From Tenrec ecaudatus (lineage: Eukaryota; Chordata; Mammalia; Afrosoricida; Tenrecidae): a stretch of DNA of 64,000 bases. The translations under genes were made by a program, and so were the position numbers. Shown here in pieces: positions 12,471-23,210 of the stretch. Location: assembly GCF_050624435.1 (NCBI RefSeq), contig NC_134531.1, positions 258,740,812 through 258,804,811 on the forward strand, read 5' to 3'. The notes under the pieces are model-generated. The model ran no database searches, was not told the origin of the DNA, and saw only the letters and a program-made list of their open reading frames with translations. Each line of letters starts with the position of its first letter. Position 1 is the first letter of the stretch.

Positions 12471-13857
12471 AATGGCTACCCAGTCATTTCATTTCACTAT
12501 AGCCAGTCAAGTCTCAATCAGGAATAGAAGACTTGAGAGATTGGTGAGTTGTAGATTTTGGTGGGTTTAGTACATTATATGAGGAGTTTATGGTTCCTTA
12601 TATGTTTCAAAGTGAATTGTTAAAATATCTTGGAATTAGAGCTACATAGTTGGTCTCCTACTGATGGGACTCTCTCTAGTGCTCACTGGAAAGTAGATTA
12701 GAGAATGGTGGTATTGGGAGCAGAAAGAACAGTTTAGGATGTTAGCAGTCCCTTCACTTTACAGTGACCCGAATGAGTCATGTTCTTGTATTAACTCACC
12801 CAAAATTGAGGGTAGAAACTCTAGCTTGTTTCTGGTGGATGGAATATGGCAAAATTGTTGGAGCATTATTTAAAAATTTTTGGTATAACATATGAAACTT
12901 AGTCTTAGTCTTGATTGAGTGCTACCCTTTGCTCTCTTTGAAGAAGTAGACTCCTGTGCTTGTGCATAACCTATGAGAGGACTACAGGTTGAGGAACTGT
13001 GAATGGTCTCTTAGGAGAGCCTGACATCTGGCTTACTGCTGGCAGTGTAATGGGGGAGTTCCCCATGCAACCGAGAGAACTGGATTCTTCCAACAACCAG
13101 CATGAAAAATGGTCTCAAGTTCCACAAAGGAAGGCAGTGTGGTCAACCCATTGATTGCAGCCCTGGATTGAGTGGAAAGGATCTATACTGGAATTGAATT
13201 TAGGGTGTTCTCCTTGGCATGAACTCCTACATTAAAGTAGCCTTTTTGGAGTGACTGCTCCTTCATCTGATTTGGTCTACCATAGAGGCTATTGTGATAT
13301 GTCACCAAGATAATCTCGAAGGGGCCAAATAATTTACTCTTGCCCAGTGGGAATATTCACTAATAAGGAGTCACAGGGACATCCCTTACCAGAAAATGCC
13401 TTTGGCTTCAAGAAATTGTCTGACCCAATATTATGCTTCCTCTCAGACAGCAGTTGGTTTCCAGGGTTGAGCTTATAGGAGCATATAAAGTTATAACTCC
13501 ATTTCTGTAATTTCTCAATAACTCTGAAATTTCAGGTTGTATTCAAAAAGCCCTGAAGAATCGACGAATATTTTTATCTCAGTTGCACTAGTTTATCTTT
13601 CTGTGTAGGGACACCACCTTCATTTTCTTATAGATATGTCCTAAGAGAATGCCTCATTAAATTTCTGGGAAACTTTCTGCTTATGAGTCTGTTCACAAAG
13701 AACCCAATCTAAGAAGTAGCCCCTCCACATTCTGTTGCTACTGGGTAGATCTGACGCCTGTCTGACAGGGAAGAATACAACTACGTAGCAGGGCTTCCAA
13801 GGCTGCGCATATTTATGGAAGCAGGCTCTGACATCTTTCTCTCATGAAAGATACTTC
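12471..13857. other. unassigned 1.4-kb segment, target of an L1 insertion
   Basis: Moderate GC, stop codons in all frames, no recognised repeat. It is continuous with 15184 onward across the L1 insertion. It could be the internal part of an old retroviral element, but I see no motif to prove that. Confidence 0.3.
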
Positions 13858-15183
13858 ATTTTTTAAAAAGTTTAATTCTTTTTTAAAAAAAATCATTTTA
13901 TTGGGGGCTTGTACAATTCTTATCACGATCCATCCATCCATTGTGTCAAGCACATTTGTGCATTTGTTGCCATCATCATTCTCAAAACATTTGCTTTCTA
14001 CTTGAGGCCTTGGTATCAGTTCCTCATTTCCCCCCTCCTCTCCACTACCCCTCCCTCAAGAACCATGGATAATTTATAAATTATTATTATTTTGTCATAT
14101 CTAACACTGTCCAATGTCTCCCTTCACCCACTTTTCTGTTGCCATCCCCCAGAGAGGAGGTTATATGTAAATCCTTGTAATAGGTTCCCCCTTTATATCC
14201 CACTTTCCTTCCACCCTCCCGGTATCACCACTCTCAGCACTGGTCCTGAAGGTATCATCTGTCCTGCCTTTCCTGTGTTTCCAGTTCCTATCTGTACCAA
14301 TGTACATCCTCTGGTCTAGCCAGATTTTTAAGGTAGAATTGGGATCATGATAGTAGGGGGAGGAAGCATTTAAGAAGTAAAGTGTATGTTTCATCGTTGC
14401 TACCCTGCACCCTGACTGGCTTGTCTCCTCCTGGTGATCCTTCAGTAAGGGGGTGTCCATGGCCTATAGATGGGCTTTGGGTCTCCACTTTGCACTCACC
14501 CTCATTTACTATGATATGATTTTTTTGTTCTTTGATACTTGATACCTGGTCCCTTCCACACCTCATGGTCACACAGGCTGGTGTGCTTCTTCCATGTGGG
14601 CTTTGTTGCTTCTGAGCTACATGGCCACTTGTTTATCTTCAAGCCTTTAACCCCAGATGCTATATCTTTTGTTAGCCAGGTGCTATCAGCTTTCTTCACC
14701 ACATTGCTTATGCACACATTTGTCTTCAGTGATCATATCGGGAAGGTGGGCACTCACTGATATGATCTTTTGTTGTTTGATGTCTGATACTTGGTCCCTT
14801 CTACACCTCGTCGTCAGGCAGGCTGGTGTGCTTCTTCCAAGTGGGCTTTGATGCTTCTGAGCTGCATGGCTGCTTGTTTACCTGCAAGCCTTTAAGATAC
14901 CAGATGCTGTATCTGTTGATAGCTGGGCACCATCAGCTTTCATCACCACATTTGCTTATGCACAATTTTCTTCAGTGATCATGTTGGGAAGGTATGCATC
15001 ATGGAATGCCAACTTAATAGAACAAAGTGTCCTTGCATTGAGTAAGTACTTGAATGGAGGTCCAATGTCCATCTACTACCTTAATATGAAACCTATAAAT
15101 TTATGCATATAGATGTATTTTCCCACCATCCTATATAAATATATTTACATATGTGCATGCCTGTATTTAGACCTCTATAAATA
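13858..15183 (-). mobile_element. L1 3'UTR copy with internal tandem duplication
   Basis: A 1.3-kb 5'-truncated L1. On the plus strand it starts at the A-tail complement (TTTTTTAAAAAG region), TCATTTTATTGGGGGCTTGT, passes through the shared 3'UTR and ends near TGTATTTAGACCTCTATAAA. It is flanked by a 12-bp target-site duplication with one mismatch, GAAAGATACTTC (13846-13857) and GAAGGATACTTC (15184-15195). No ORF2 is included. Confidence 0.9.
14513..14998 (-). repeat. two-unit tandem duplication (period 246 bp) in L1 3'UTR
   Basis: Units start at 14513 and 14759, each with GATATGAT, CTTGGTCCCTTC-like text, GGCTGGTGTGCTTCTTCCA, TGGGCTTTG, GCTTGTTTA and a CTTCAGTGATCAT end. The L1 copies at 34.6 kb and 38.4 kb have a single unit. 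The two units differ at many sites, so the duplication is not recent. Confidence 0.85.
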
Positions 15184-16516
15184 GAAGGATACTTCTAAAA
15201 TTATATTTTTGAGTTGGACTGCTTTCCAGATGACCAGCGATCAGAACCCTAATGTTGGTGGTTTGTGAAATGTAGGGTACCCCTGACACCCTCTGCAGGA
15301 CAATTGTTCAACCTAGATGGCATCGTAGCAGATGGGGTGTCACTGGCTTATGCAGTATTTGGATTGTAGAAAGGAGTGAGTAGAATGGTAAAAATAACAA
15401 CATATAATCAATGACTGTTGCAAAGGAAAGAAAATGACAGGTTCAGTGATTTTTCACTAATTCTAGGGAAAAATTAGGACACATTTAAGGGCAAATTGAG
15501 AATATTCAAGAAATCTTGAGGAATCCAAAACTGTAGAGGAAATAACAAAAGATTGATCAGGATGTAATTATAAAATTAATCAAGCTTTAGAGACTGTTCC
15601 AGTTTCTGCCTGGGCAAGCATGCCACGCCATGACGAAGGGCATAATGGGGAAGAATTTGGCTGTAAATGATATTTGGGTAGATGGAGTCGAAATGTTGAT
15701 CTTAATATGTTTCTGAACCCATTATACCTTTAGAAGTATCTGAGAACCTCTTGTTAAAAGATAGTAGGTCTCTTTGCTTAAAGAAGATGAGGTGACTTCA
15801 AAGGAAATAGGAACCTCATGCTTCTGTTCTTCAGGATGTGCTCTCAGTTATCTTCTTGGAAACCAGAGTAAGTAAATGCTTACATGGAAAAACTGAGAGA
15901 TAGGAAAAAGAAGGAAGAAGTAGGTAAATAGATACATGATAGTAAGGGCAATGAGTTTTATATTACTAGCTAACATCCATTAGCAGATATACAACAGCGA
16001 GAAGTATGAAACAATGAAAGAGACTGAAAGATTTGGCCAGTTGATGTCAGCCAGACAGGCATCAGCCTCTCTTCTGTTTACACAATGAACATAGGGACAA
16101 AGGACTAAGGTGGCAGGGAGAGAGGATTGTTACAGCTTCAACAGCACAAAGTCCGATTCATCAATGTTAATTTAGCTACAGTAGCTTTGGAATCAATCAG
16201 TGAAGAAGTAAGTAGATAGATATGTGATAGTTAATATAAAAAATGAGGGATTGAAAAAATTACTTTTAAACCTACAACAGAAGCTATTCATCAGAGAAAG
16301 ACACTAGACAACCAAGCTCAGACTCCAAAACAGCACCATTTTATGAGGAGACCAAGCAGGTTGATGACTTGTGATTTCCTCCACACTGTAAAGCAGGCAT
16401 TCATTGTGAGTGAGCCAAAACCTATTCTTGAATTGGGTCTGCCTTTCTTCTTGAAAGGCTTCCGTTAACTCCCCTATTAGAGGCTTACATGTTGGAGGAA
16501 AAAATATTCTGTAAGC
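15184..16516. other. unassigned 1.3-kb segment
   Basis: Continues the target of the L1 at 13.9-15.2 kb. No gene recognised. Contains GATAGATAGATATG-type short tracts (about 16205-16230). Confidence 0.3.
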
Positions 16517-16881
16517 CTTGGACAGTATTGTAAGCAAGCTTTCCTCCATCCTGATGCCACATTCTTCTTCATATAACCCAACTTATTTGCATACAGGTGA
16601 AACATACAGATGAAACAAGTGTGGTGAGGTGATACGACACTGACACAGAGCTTTCTTGATTTTAAGCCTTTCCTGACTTTAAACAAGCAGCATGCTTTGT
16701 TCTTTTGGGGCAAATGCCATTGGACCTGTGTACAAGCTCTGCATGAGCACAATGAAGTATTCTGGAATTCCTTGCTTCTCAAGGCCATCCACAGTTTATT
16801 GTTGTCCGCATAGTTAAATGCCTTGGAGTAGTCAATAAAACATTTGTAAATATCTTTCCAGTATTTTCTGCTCTCCATCAA
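16477..16881 (-). pseudogene. RTE reverse transcriptase fragment
   Basis: A 134-residue open stretch; residues about 15-25 read CFIDYSKAFNYADN, the RT motif A region (normally SKAFD), so the first catalytic aspartate is replaced by asparagine. Then NKLWMALRSKEFQNTSL. Downstream text loses the QG/LSP motif through indels. It is a decayed copy, not a gene. Confidence 0.75.
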
Positions 16882-17705
16882 GATCTATCTGACAATGGTA
16901 TCCCTGTTCCACATCCTCTTCTGAATCTGTCCTGAACTTCTGGAAGCTCCCTGTCAATATGCTGATGCAACCAATTTTGGATGATCTTCAGCAAAAATTT
17001 ACTTGCATGTGATATCAATAATGCTGTGCTATAATTTGAGCATTACGCTCGGTCACGTCTCTTTGCAATGGATCTCTTCCAGACAGTTGTCCAGGTAGCT
17101 GCCTTCCAAATTTCCTGGCGTGTATGAATGAGTGCTTTATCAGCATGTTGAAACATTTCATTTGGCATTCCATCAATTTCAGGAGCCTTGTTTTCAGCTA
17201 ATACTTTCAGTGTAGACTTTTTCCTTCAGTACCATGGGTTCGTGCTCATGTGATACATCCTGAAATGGATGAGTGTCCACTGGTTCTTCTTGGTACCGCT
17301 TCTCTCTGGACTTGTTCTAGCTTCTTTGGATGCTTTTGTAGATTTCAATATTTTCCAATAGAGTCTTTCAATTTTGCTTTATTGTTTTTTCAGTTTAAGA
17401 GTGTGTTCTATCTTTTTGGTTTTCTAACTCCAATTCTTTGCACATTTCATTATAATATTTGACTTTGTCTTCTCAAGCTTCTCTTTGAAAATTTCTGTAC
17501 AGACCTTTGACTTCATCATTTCTTCCCTATGCCATAGCTACTCTCTAAGAGCATTTTTTCAGAGTCTCTTCTGATATCCACTTTGATTTTTTTTTCTTTC
17601 TCTTCTGTCTTCTTTGCTTTCTTCATGGATAATGTTTGTGATGGCCTTCCCCAACTCATCAGGTCTTCTGTCATTAGTCTTTAATGCAGGATATCTGTTC
17701 ATGCA
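16517..17705 (-). mobile_element. RTE (BovB-like) LINE, 3' portion of a copy split by an LTR element
   Basis: Covers reverse transcriptase and upstream ORF text: ATTCTTCTTCATATAACCCA, CCTGAACTTCTGGAAGCTCC, TTTGCACATTTCATTATAAT and CTTTCTTCATGGATAATG in the usual minus-strand order. The next RTE text is found only at 19714, after the LTR element, so the two parts are one original copy. Confidence 0.88.
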
Positions 17706-18191
17706 CGAGTTAGTTTATTTTGCCTACCTGGGCGATAAACACATGTGTGATTAATTGAAGGGCGGAGGGATAAATGATTGGTGAGGCTTGCCTTTCTAGT
17801 TCTTGGGTCTCTTGCTTTGTGATGATCGCACCAGGGTGCAGCTGCCTTAGCAGTTCCCTGCTTCAGCTTGCAAAGCTCACTTCCTGCAAGAAATCCCCAA
17901 GGAGGAGCCACATAGACCTACCCTGATGCAACCCTGGGTGCTGGAGCAGCTGTGTCGAGACCCCTGCCAGTGCTGAGATTCTTCCTGCAGTTGGCATCAT
18001 TGCATCTGTTTTGTGAGATGGAGGAGCATTTTGTGGATTGGGGTTGGGCATATGGGTTAATGTTGGACTTGTGGGCTTGGGCAGCACTGGGCTGGGATGT
18101 TTTCTTGATGCGCACTTAACCTTTACATAAAACTCTCTCTTATACATGAGTGGCTGTGGATTTGTTTCTTCAAAGTACCCAGACTAATACA
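17706..18191 (+). repeat. 5' LTR of the ERVL/MaLR-like element
   Basis: Matches the 3' LTR along its length. Differences include a missing block around 17985 (relative to 19475-19510) and the absent duplication of GGGTTAAT. Ends CCCAGACTAATACA. The shared head (GTTTATTTTGCC, ATAAACACATGTG, ATTAATTGAAGG) also resembles the LTRs at 5.96 and 58.57 kb. Confidence 0.85.
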
Positions 18192-18194
18192 ATA

Positions 18195-18213
18195 TGGTAC
18201 CTCAGGAGTGGGG
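18195..18213 (+). other. primer-binding site, tRNA-Leu type
   Basis: TGGTACCTCAGGAGTGGGG, three bases after the LTR end, resembles the complement of a leucine tRNA 3' end (TGGTACC..GGAGTGGGG), with a small insertion. Leucine primer use is the defining trait of ERV-L and fits MaLR elements. Confidence 0.65.
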
Positions 18214-19196
18214 TACTGAAGAAACAAATCATAAGATAGAGAGTAGATGTTTGGAAGTTTTTCTTATTTGTCTAGCCAGAGGTCAGATAAAGCAACACTA
18301 TTTACTTGGTTGTTTTTCTGGGGAAATATGGGAAGTGTGAAAATAGAAAGTTTGTAAACCCATTTGCTTTGAGCAATTGAAATTTGGTCTTTAGATGGGT
18401 TTAGGCCACCCCTTCAAACAAAGCTATGCAAGGAAAGATATGCCCCGCCCACGGCTTTGGAATACTCAGGAACCAATGGTCTTTATCAGAAGCTGGAAAA
18501 AAATCTGGAACCATGAAGAAAACTCCTCTTTGGGACTGAATTTTAAAGCGCACCTTTGAGCAGGCTGAAATGCTTGCTAGGTGACCACCTGGATCTACTT
18601 GTTGAGTGGAAGTGGGAGAAATGAAGCAATAAAGAGACGGGTTGAGTTTGGCCACTGACACCTGTGGACTTGGTTTACAAGAAAAAAAAGCAGAAAATAA
18701 GAGCAGGTTGACTGGTCTAAGGTTCATGACCTAGCATGAGGGGGCTAGGCTTGTTGAGAATTGGTCTAAAGGCAAGGCGACCAATGAGCACCCTGCGGAG
18801 GCTGAGTGAGGCAGCTCATATTTGGTTGACCAGAACCTGACCAGCTGGAGATTTTTGAGCCTGTGAACTGGTGCATATTGTTGCTGACTTCATGGATGGC
18901 CTGTCCTGGTTTGACTTTGCTTATGGATGCAGACTTCACAAGGTTCCAACTGGAATGATGACTCTTCATGTTGAATATTATGATTGTCTTCTCAGAGAAC
19001 TGGGTTGATGTAAGTGGGCAGTATATAAATTGGATACCCAAAATTGGGGGAGATAAAGGCATGAAGTGGTTGGCTTATAAACTTTCATAGGTGGGGGAAA
19101 ATTCTCAGGATTATAGGGTTAAGGTGTAGGTGTTATGTAATTGCAATTGTGAAGCCAAAGAATTGTGTACAGGTGCCAGGTTGGCAAGGGGTGGGT
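18214..19196 (+). other. interior of the LTR element, no coding capacity seen
   Basis: About 1 kb between LTRs with stops in every frame. I recognise no gag, protease or polymerase motif. Ends in a purine-rich tract adjoining the 3' LTR. Confidence 0.6.
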
Positions 19197-19713
19197 TGAG
19201 TTAGTTTATTTTGCCAACTTGGCTGATAAACACATGTGTAATTAATTGAAGGGTGGAGGGATAAATGGCTTGGTGAGCCTCACCTTTCTAATTCTTGGGT
19301 CTCTTGCTTTGTGCTGGTCGCTCCAGGGTGCAGTTGTCTTAGCAGTTCCCTGCTTTAGCTGGCAAGGCTCACTTCCTGCAAGACATCTCCAAGGAGAAGC
19401 CACATGGACCTACCCAATGCAGCAGCCCTGGGTGCTGGAGTAGCCTTGTCAAGACCCCTGCCAGTGCTGAGATGTCTACACATTCACTGACTCAGCTTTC
19501 CTCCTGTAGTCAGCGTCATTGCGTCTGCTTTGTGAGATGGAGAAGGACTTTCTGGATTGGTGTTGGGCATATGGGTTAATGGGTTAATGTTGGACTTGTG
19601 GGCTTGGGCAGCACTGGGTTGGATGTTTTCTTGACGCTCACTTAACCTTTACATAAAACTCTTATACATGAGTTGCTGTGGATTCGTTTCTCCAAAGTAC
19701 CCAGAATAATACA
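19197..19713 (+). repeat. 3' LTR of the ERVL/MaLR-like element
   Basis: Starts TGAGTTAGTTTATTTTGCC, ends CCCAGAATAATACA, followed directly by RTE sequence. The LTR pair was identical at insertion, so their divergence dates it. Confidence 0.85.
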
Positions 19714-19785
19714 ATGAGATATTAAAAAAATTTAGGTGGAATACACTCAAGGCCATACTTGACAGATTTACTCTGCCCTAGAAGC
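19714..19785 (-). mobile_element. RTE continuation beyond the LTR element
   Basis: AATTTAGGTGGAATACACTC and AAGGCCATACTTG are the RTE text that normally follows the sequence ending at 17705. The equivalent uninterrupted junction region is at about 56490 in another copy. Confidence 0.75.
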
Positions 19786-19788
19786 AGA

Positions 19789-19995
19789 CCTGGTGGTGTA
19801 GTGGGTTATGCATTGGGCTGATAACTGCAAGTCAGCAGTTTGAAACCACCAGTCTCTCTGCAGAAGACAGACCAAGTCCCTTTGATTCCCATGAAGAGTT
19901 GCAGCCTCAGAAAACCATCGGACCATTCTTTCTTATCTAATAGGGTCACTATGAATTTTAATTGACTCAATGTTAGTGAGTTTGTTTGTTTTTTG
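19789..19995 (+). mobile_element. AfroSINE, near full length
   Basis: CCTGGTGGTGTAGTGGGTTA, TGCATTGGGCTGATAACTGC, GTCAGCAGTTTGAAACC (B box), GGGTCACTATGAATTTTAAT, TTGACTCAATG and a GTTTGTTTG tail. Confidence 0.9.
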
Positions 19996-19997
19996 AG

Positions 19998-20205
19998 TGG
20001 CACAACTGATACGGCACTTGACTATTAAATGATGGTTCAAGCCTAGTAGCTGCTTTGTGGTAGAAAGATGTGGCAATCTGATACCATGAAGATATGCAGT
20101 CTTGGAAATCATAGGGTAGTTCTCACTATCATAAGGAACTCTTCTACTATCTTATGAGTTAGAGTCTGCTTAGTGACAGTGGGATTGGTTTAGTTCTAGA
20201 AGTGA
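19998..20205 (+). mobile_element. second AfroSINE, head-to-tail with the first
   Basis: AGTGGCACAACTGATACGGC, ATGGTTCAAGCCTAG (B box), GCTTTGTGGTAGAAAGATG, GTCTTGGAAATCATAGGG, TTATGAGTTAGAGTC and a GGTTT tail. More diverged than its neighbour. Confidence 0.75.
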
Positions 20206-21199
20206 GTATAATAACTATGGGGTAGATTTCTTAGAGAGAGGGGTTTTGGTAACTGCAGTAAATAATCTACCCATAGCAGAAGGTCTAAGTGAGGAATGCT
20301 AGATGAAGGTAAGGGGGTTATAGATGGAAGGTCAGTAAATGAGATTATTGATGATCAGCTATGTTCTCAAGATCAAAATAGAGTAGGTCATCTTGCATAA
20401 TTTGCCTTAGATAGAGCAAAATTACTAAGAAAACAAGTGGATGTGAGTGACACAAGGAGCGAATATTAGTGGACATATTTCTGGGTGAAATAACTAATCA
20501 CAAAGATACTAAGCCTATTCGTTCCTATTGGATCAGAGGCCTATCTGTTATTCTGACTTTCTTTCAGCTCCAGAGAAAAGCCATCCGCAATGTGGCAATT
20601 ATGCCCAGGAACTGATCCTTGGTAAGGAACTGGCTAAATTAGGAATATTACCCTCAACCCCTCAGTTACCATATCAGTTAAGTTGATATATAGAGTACAG
20701 CCACATGGTTAGCTTCCATGCTGTCTCCTGAGTGCTCCCAAGTAATGCTTATAATTGCAACTCTCTCCTTCAGAGTCTGTTTCCAGAAGCCTCAATTTAA
20801 GTTATAGTATTTTAAAGCAAAGCTGTCATCACTAATTGAGGGAAATGTACATTTTCAAAGACACTGATCATAGGGATTTCTACCATCTATCAAGTTGGTA
20901 CTTTGTAAATGAATGAAGTGGTAATACATTAGGTGAACAATTTATTTCTGATTGCTTGGTTTAAATGTATAATATAGTCTTTTAAAACATACTTATTGGT
21001 TATTGACTTTAGCGTTTAATATAGTTCTCTGCTTTCAGACTTTAGCAACCCTGTCATGAACATTTAATTGTGTTTATGCAGAACACATACATAGACTAAT
21101 GACAGTTTTTCAAACACTACTAATCTGCCTGTGGTGACCTTACATGTTTCTGTGATGCTGAAAAGTATGTGATTGGTATTTCACAGATGAACAAGGTTA
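20206..21199. other. unassigned sequence
   Basis: No gene recognised. Part of 20200-20650 may be an old LTR-element interior (CCAGAGAAAAGCCATCCGCA, GGCAATTATGCCCAGGAACT), but the call is weak. Confidence 0.3.
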
Positions 21200-22245
21200 C
21201 CCATGCTGGAAACTTTCCATCAGAACTTCCAGAGTAAGGCATACTAAGAAGAGGGAACTGGCAATCGATTTAAAAAGAAAACTGGCCAGTTGGAAACCTG
21301 AATAGCAGGGGTTCCCTGTCTAATCAATTGTTAGAAGATGAGCCACCCTGGACTGAAGCCCTCAAACTAAGACAGAGGAGAGCTTCCTCATCGTGTCGGC
21401 CTTCATGACATGCATGGAACACAGACAGCTTTCAGACCCTTCATTCGCCAATGAGATTCAAGTAAAAACGAGAAAACAGCAAAACAACCAGCTCCATGTG
21501 GAGGGAGGTTCGGGTCGAAAGACGGAACCGATTACAAGGGTGTACATAAAACCTCCTCCCTCGGAGACAGACAACAGAAAAGTGGGTGAAGGCAGACGTC
21601 AGACAGGGCAAGATATGACAAAATAATAATTGATAAATTATCAAGGGTTCGTGAGGGAGGGGGAAGCAGGGAGGGAGGGGGAAAATTGAGGAGCTGATGC
21701 CAGGGGCTTAATGGAGAGCAAATGTTTTGAGAATGATGAGGGCAATGAATTTACAAATGTGTTTTACACAATCGATGCATATATGGATTGTGATAACAGT
21801 TGTATGAGCCCCTAATAAAATGATTTTAAAAACCCAGCTCCATATAGCCATTAATCATTAGAATGTGAAATATACATTTAAGCAAAAATTAGAAGTCATC
21901 AAAAATGAAAATGAATGCATAAAGATCAATATTCTAAGTATTAAGGAATAGAAATGGACTAGGGCTGACAAATTTTATACTGGTATACTATGCTGGGAAT
22001 GAAAAATAGAGGAGAAATGGTGTTACTTTTATCATATAAGAATATTTTAAGATCTATCCTGAAGTATAATATTGTCAGTGATAGGATAATATTCATGTGC
22101 CTATAAAGAAGACCAGTTAATATCTATTATTCAAATTTATGTATCAATTACTAATGACAGAGATGAAGAGATTAAAGTTTTTACCAACTTCTGCACTTTG
22201 AAATTGTTTAATCTGTTTCTTCTAACCCTGGACCATTGAAATATT
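21200..22245 (+). mobile_element. RTE 5' end and endonuclease region, split by an L1
   Basis: Left part (to 21498): RTE 5' sequence with AGAAGATGAGCCACCCTGGA, ACTGAAGCCCTCAAACTAAG, GAGAGCTTCCTCATCGTGTC, AGACCCTTCATTCGCC. Right part (from 21834): endonuclease text with GAAGTCATCAAAAATGAAAA, CTATGCTGGGAATGAAAAAT, AGATCTATCCTGAAGTATAA, AGGATAATATTCATG and GACCAGTTAATAT. Frames are broken. The reverse complement of the same region is in the copy at 57.9-58.35 kb. Confidence 0.82.
21499..21833 (+). mobile_element. L1 3' end inserted in RTE, with target-site duplication
   Basis: A 335-bp 5'-truncated copy ending GTATGAGCCCCTAATAAAAT plus A-tail. The 10-bp target-site duplication CCAGCTCCAT is exact at 21488-21497 and 21834-21843. 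It contains the conserved GGGCAAGATATGACAAAATA and GAGAGCAAATGTTTTGAGAA blocks of the family and an AATAAAA signal. Confidence 0.93.
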
Positions 22246-22849
22246 CCTTTAAATAATTTCTCTAAACCCCATTTGTATTTTGGCAAAATAGTTGCTTTAC
22301 AAATATTTACCCTTAAATTATATTTGAATAATAATTATACACATGTTTACTACAGCAAACAGATGGAGATACCCTAGTTGTCTTTCACTACGGGAATAAA
22401 TAACCAAAATGTGAGGCTATACCATGGAGCATGGTTCCATTCTAGAATCAGTCAATAAGATCTATTTAAAGCAACATTCTATCTCACATAGGTCTAAATG
22501 AAGGGTAAAACGAAATATAAAATAAGAGTGGTAATATACATGAACTAAACTAATATTTCCGTGTGTCTTCAGAAGTACATACTCAATGACACATATCCTT
22601 TGAAAAAAGATGGAGTGGTAGTGAGATCAGCAATTAAGAAAACGTCAAACTAAATAGGGAAGTGCCTTTCTTTGACAAATAGACTGCCTCACAGATTAGA
22701 GTGTGACTAATTCATAGTTCAGAAAAAAATGCAAAATCATTAAAGTTCGTGGTTATGTGATCTCTGATGCCTCTTTGGTCCTGAAGTTCCTGCAATGTAG
22801 TGTAATGCAATTATAGATTTAAAAATTTTTATGATGAAACTAGATAACC
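22246..22849. other. unassigned AT-rich sequence
   Basis: No recognised gene or repeat. Confidence 0.3.
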
Positions 22850-23032
22850 CACCCGTCACAACTGGCCAACCAGAGCTTACTATGGCTATGGTTTAGGAGA
22901 AAAACAAGGCTGTCTGACCCCGTGAAGAGTTACTGGTAGTCTTGGAAACCCACAGGGAATTCTACTCTGTCTTCAAGGGTCGCTATGAGCTAGAGTTCAC
23001 TCGACAGCAGGGAGAAAAAAAGCAAGCTATGT
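22850..23032 (+). mobile_element. AfroSINE
   Basis: GGCTATGGTTTAGGAGAAAA, AACAAGGCTGTCTGACCCCG, GTGAAGAGTTACTG, CTTGGAAACCCACAGGGA, GGGTCGCTATGAGCTAGAGT, TCACTCGACAGCAG. The head is diverged. Confidence 0.78.
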
Positions 23033-23034
23033 TT

Positions 23035-23210
23035 ATTGGGAGAGACCAGTCGGTAGGAAAAGACATCACACTTCGTAAAGCAGGTCAGTGAAAACAGGAA
23101 GATCCTCAACGAGGTCGATTGACAGCGGGGTTGCACCAAGGGCTCAAACCCAACAGGAGTGAGCACGGTGCAGGACCAGGCAGGCTTCCATTCTGTTGTA
23201 CCTCTAACAA
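23035..23210 (+). mobile_element. RTE 3' end fragment
   Basis: GGGAGAGACCAGTCGGTAGG, AAGACATCACACTTCG, AGATCCTCAACGAGGTCGAT, TGACAGCGGGGTTGC, GTGCAGGACCAGGCAG and CCATTCTGTTGTAC follow the order of the RTE 3'UTR. It directly abuts the preceding AfroSINE. Confidence 0.8.

Larger units (their letters stand above)
17706..19713 (+). mobile_element. 2.0-kb LTR element (ERVL/MaLR-like provirus with short interior)
   Basis: Two direct repeats of about 486 and 517 bp flank about 1005 bp. The second begins TGAGTTAGTTTATTTTGCCA and ends AATACA; the first begins CGAGTTAG, probably from TGAGTTAG. Behind the 5' LTR is a leucine-tRNA-type primer site, and before the 3' LTR a purine-rich GGCAAGGGGTGGGT tract. 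Flanks ATGCA and ATGAG could be a decayed 5-bp target duplication. The interior is too short for gag-pol and shows no long ORF, so the element was non-autonomous or internally deleted. Confidence 0.82.

Noticed and set aside
17250..17462. 70-residue hydrophobic ORF as a small membrane protein
   Set aside because: Antisense of the RTE coding region; the composition is a by-product.
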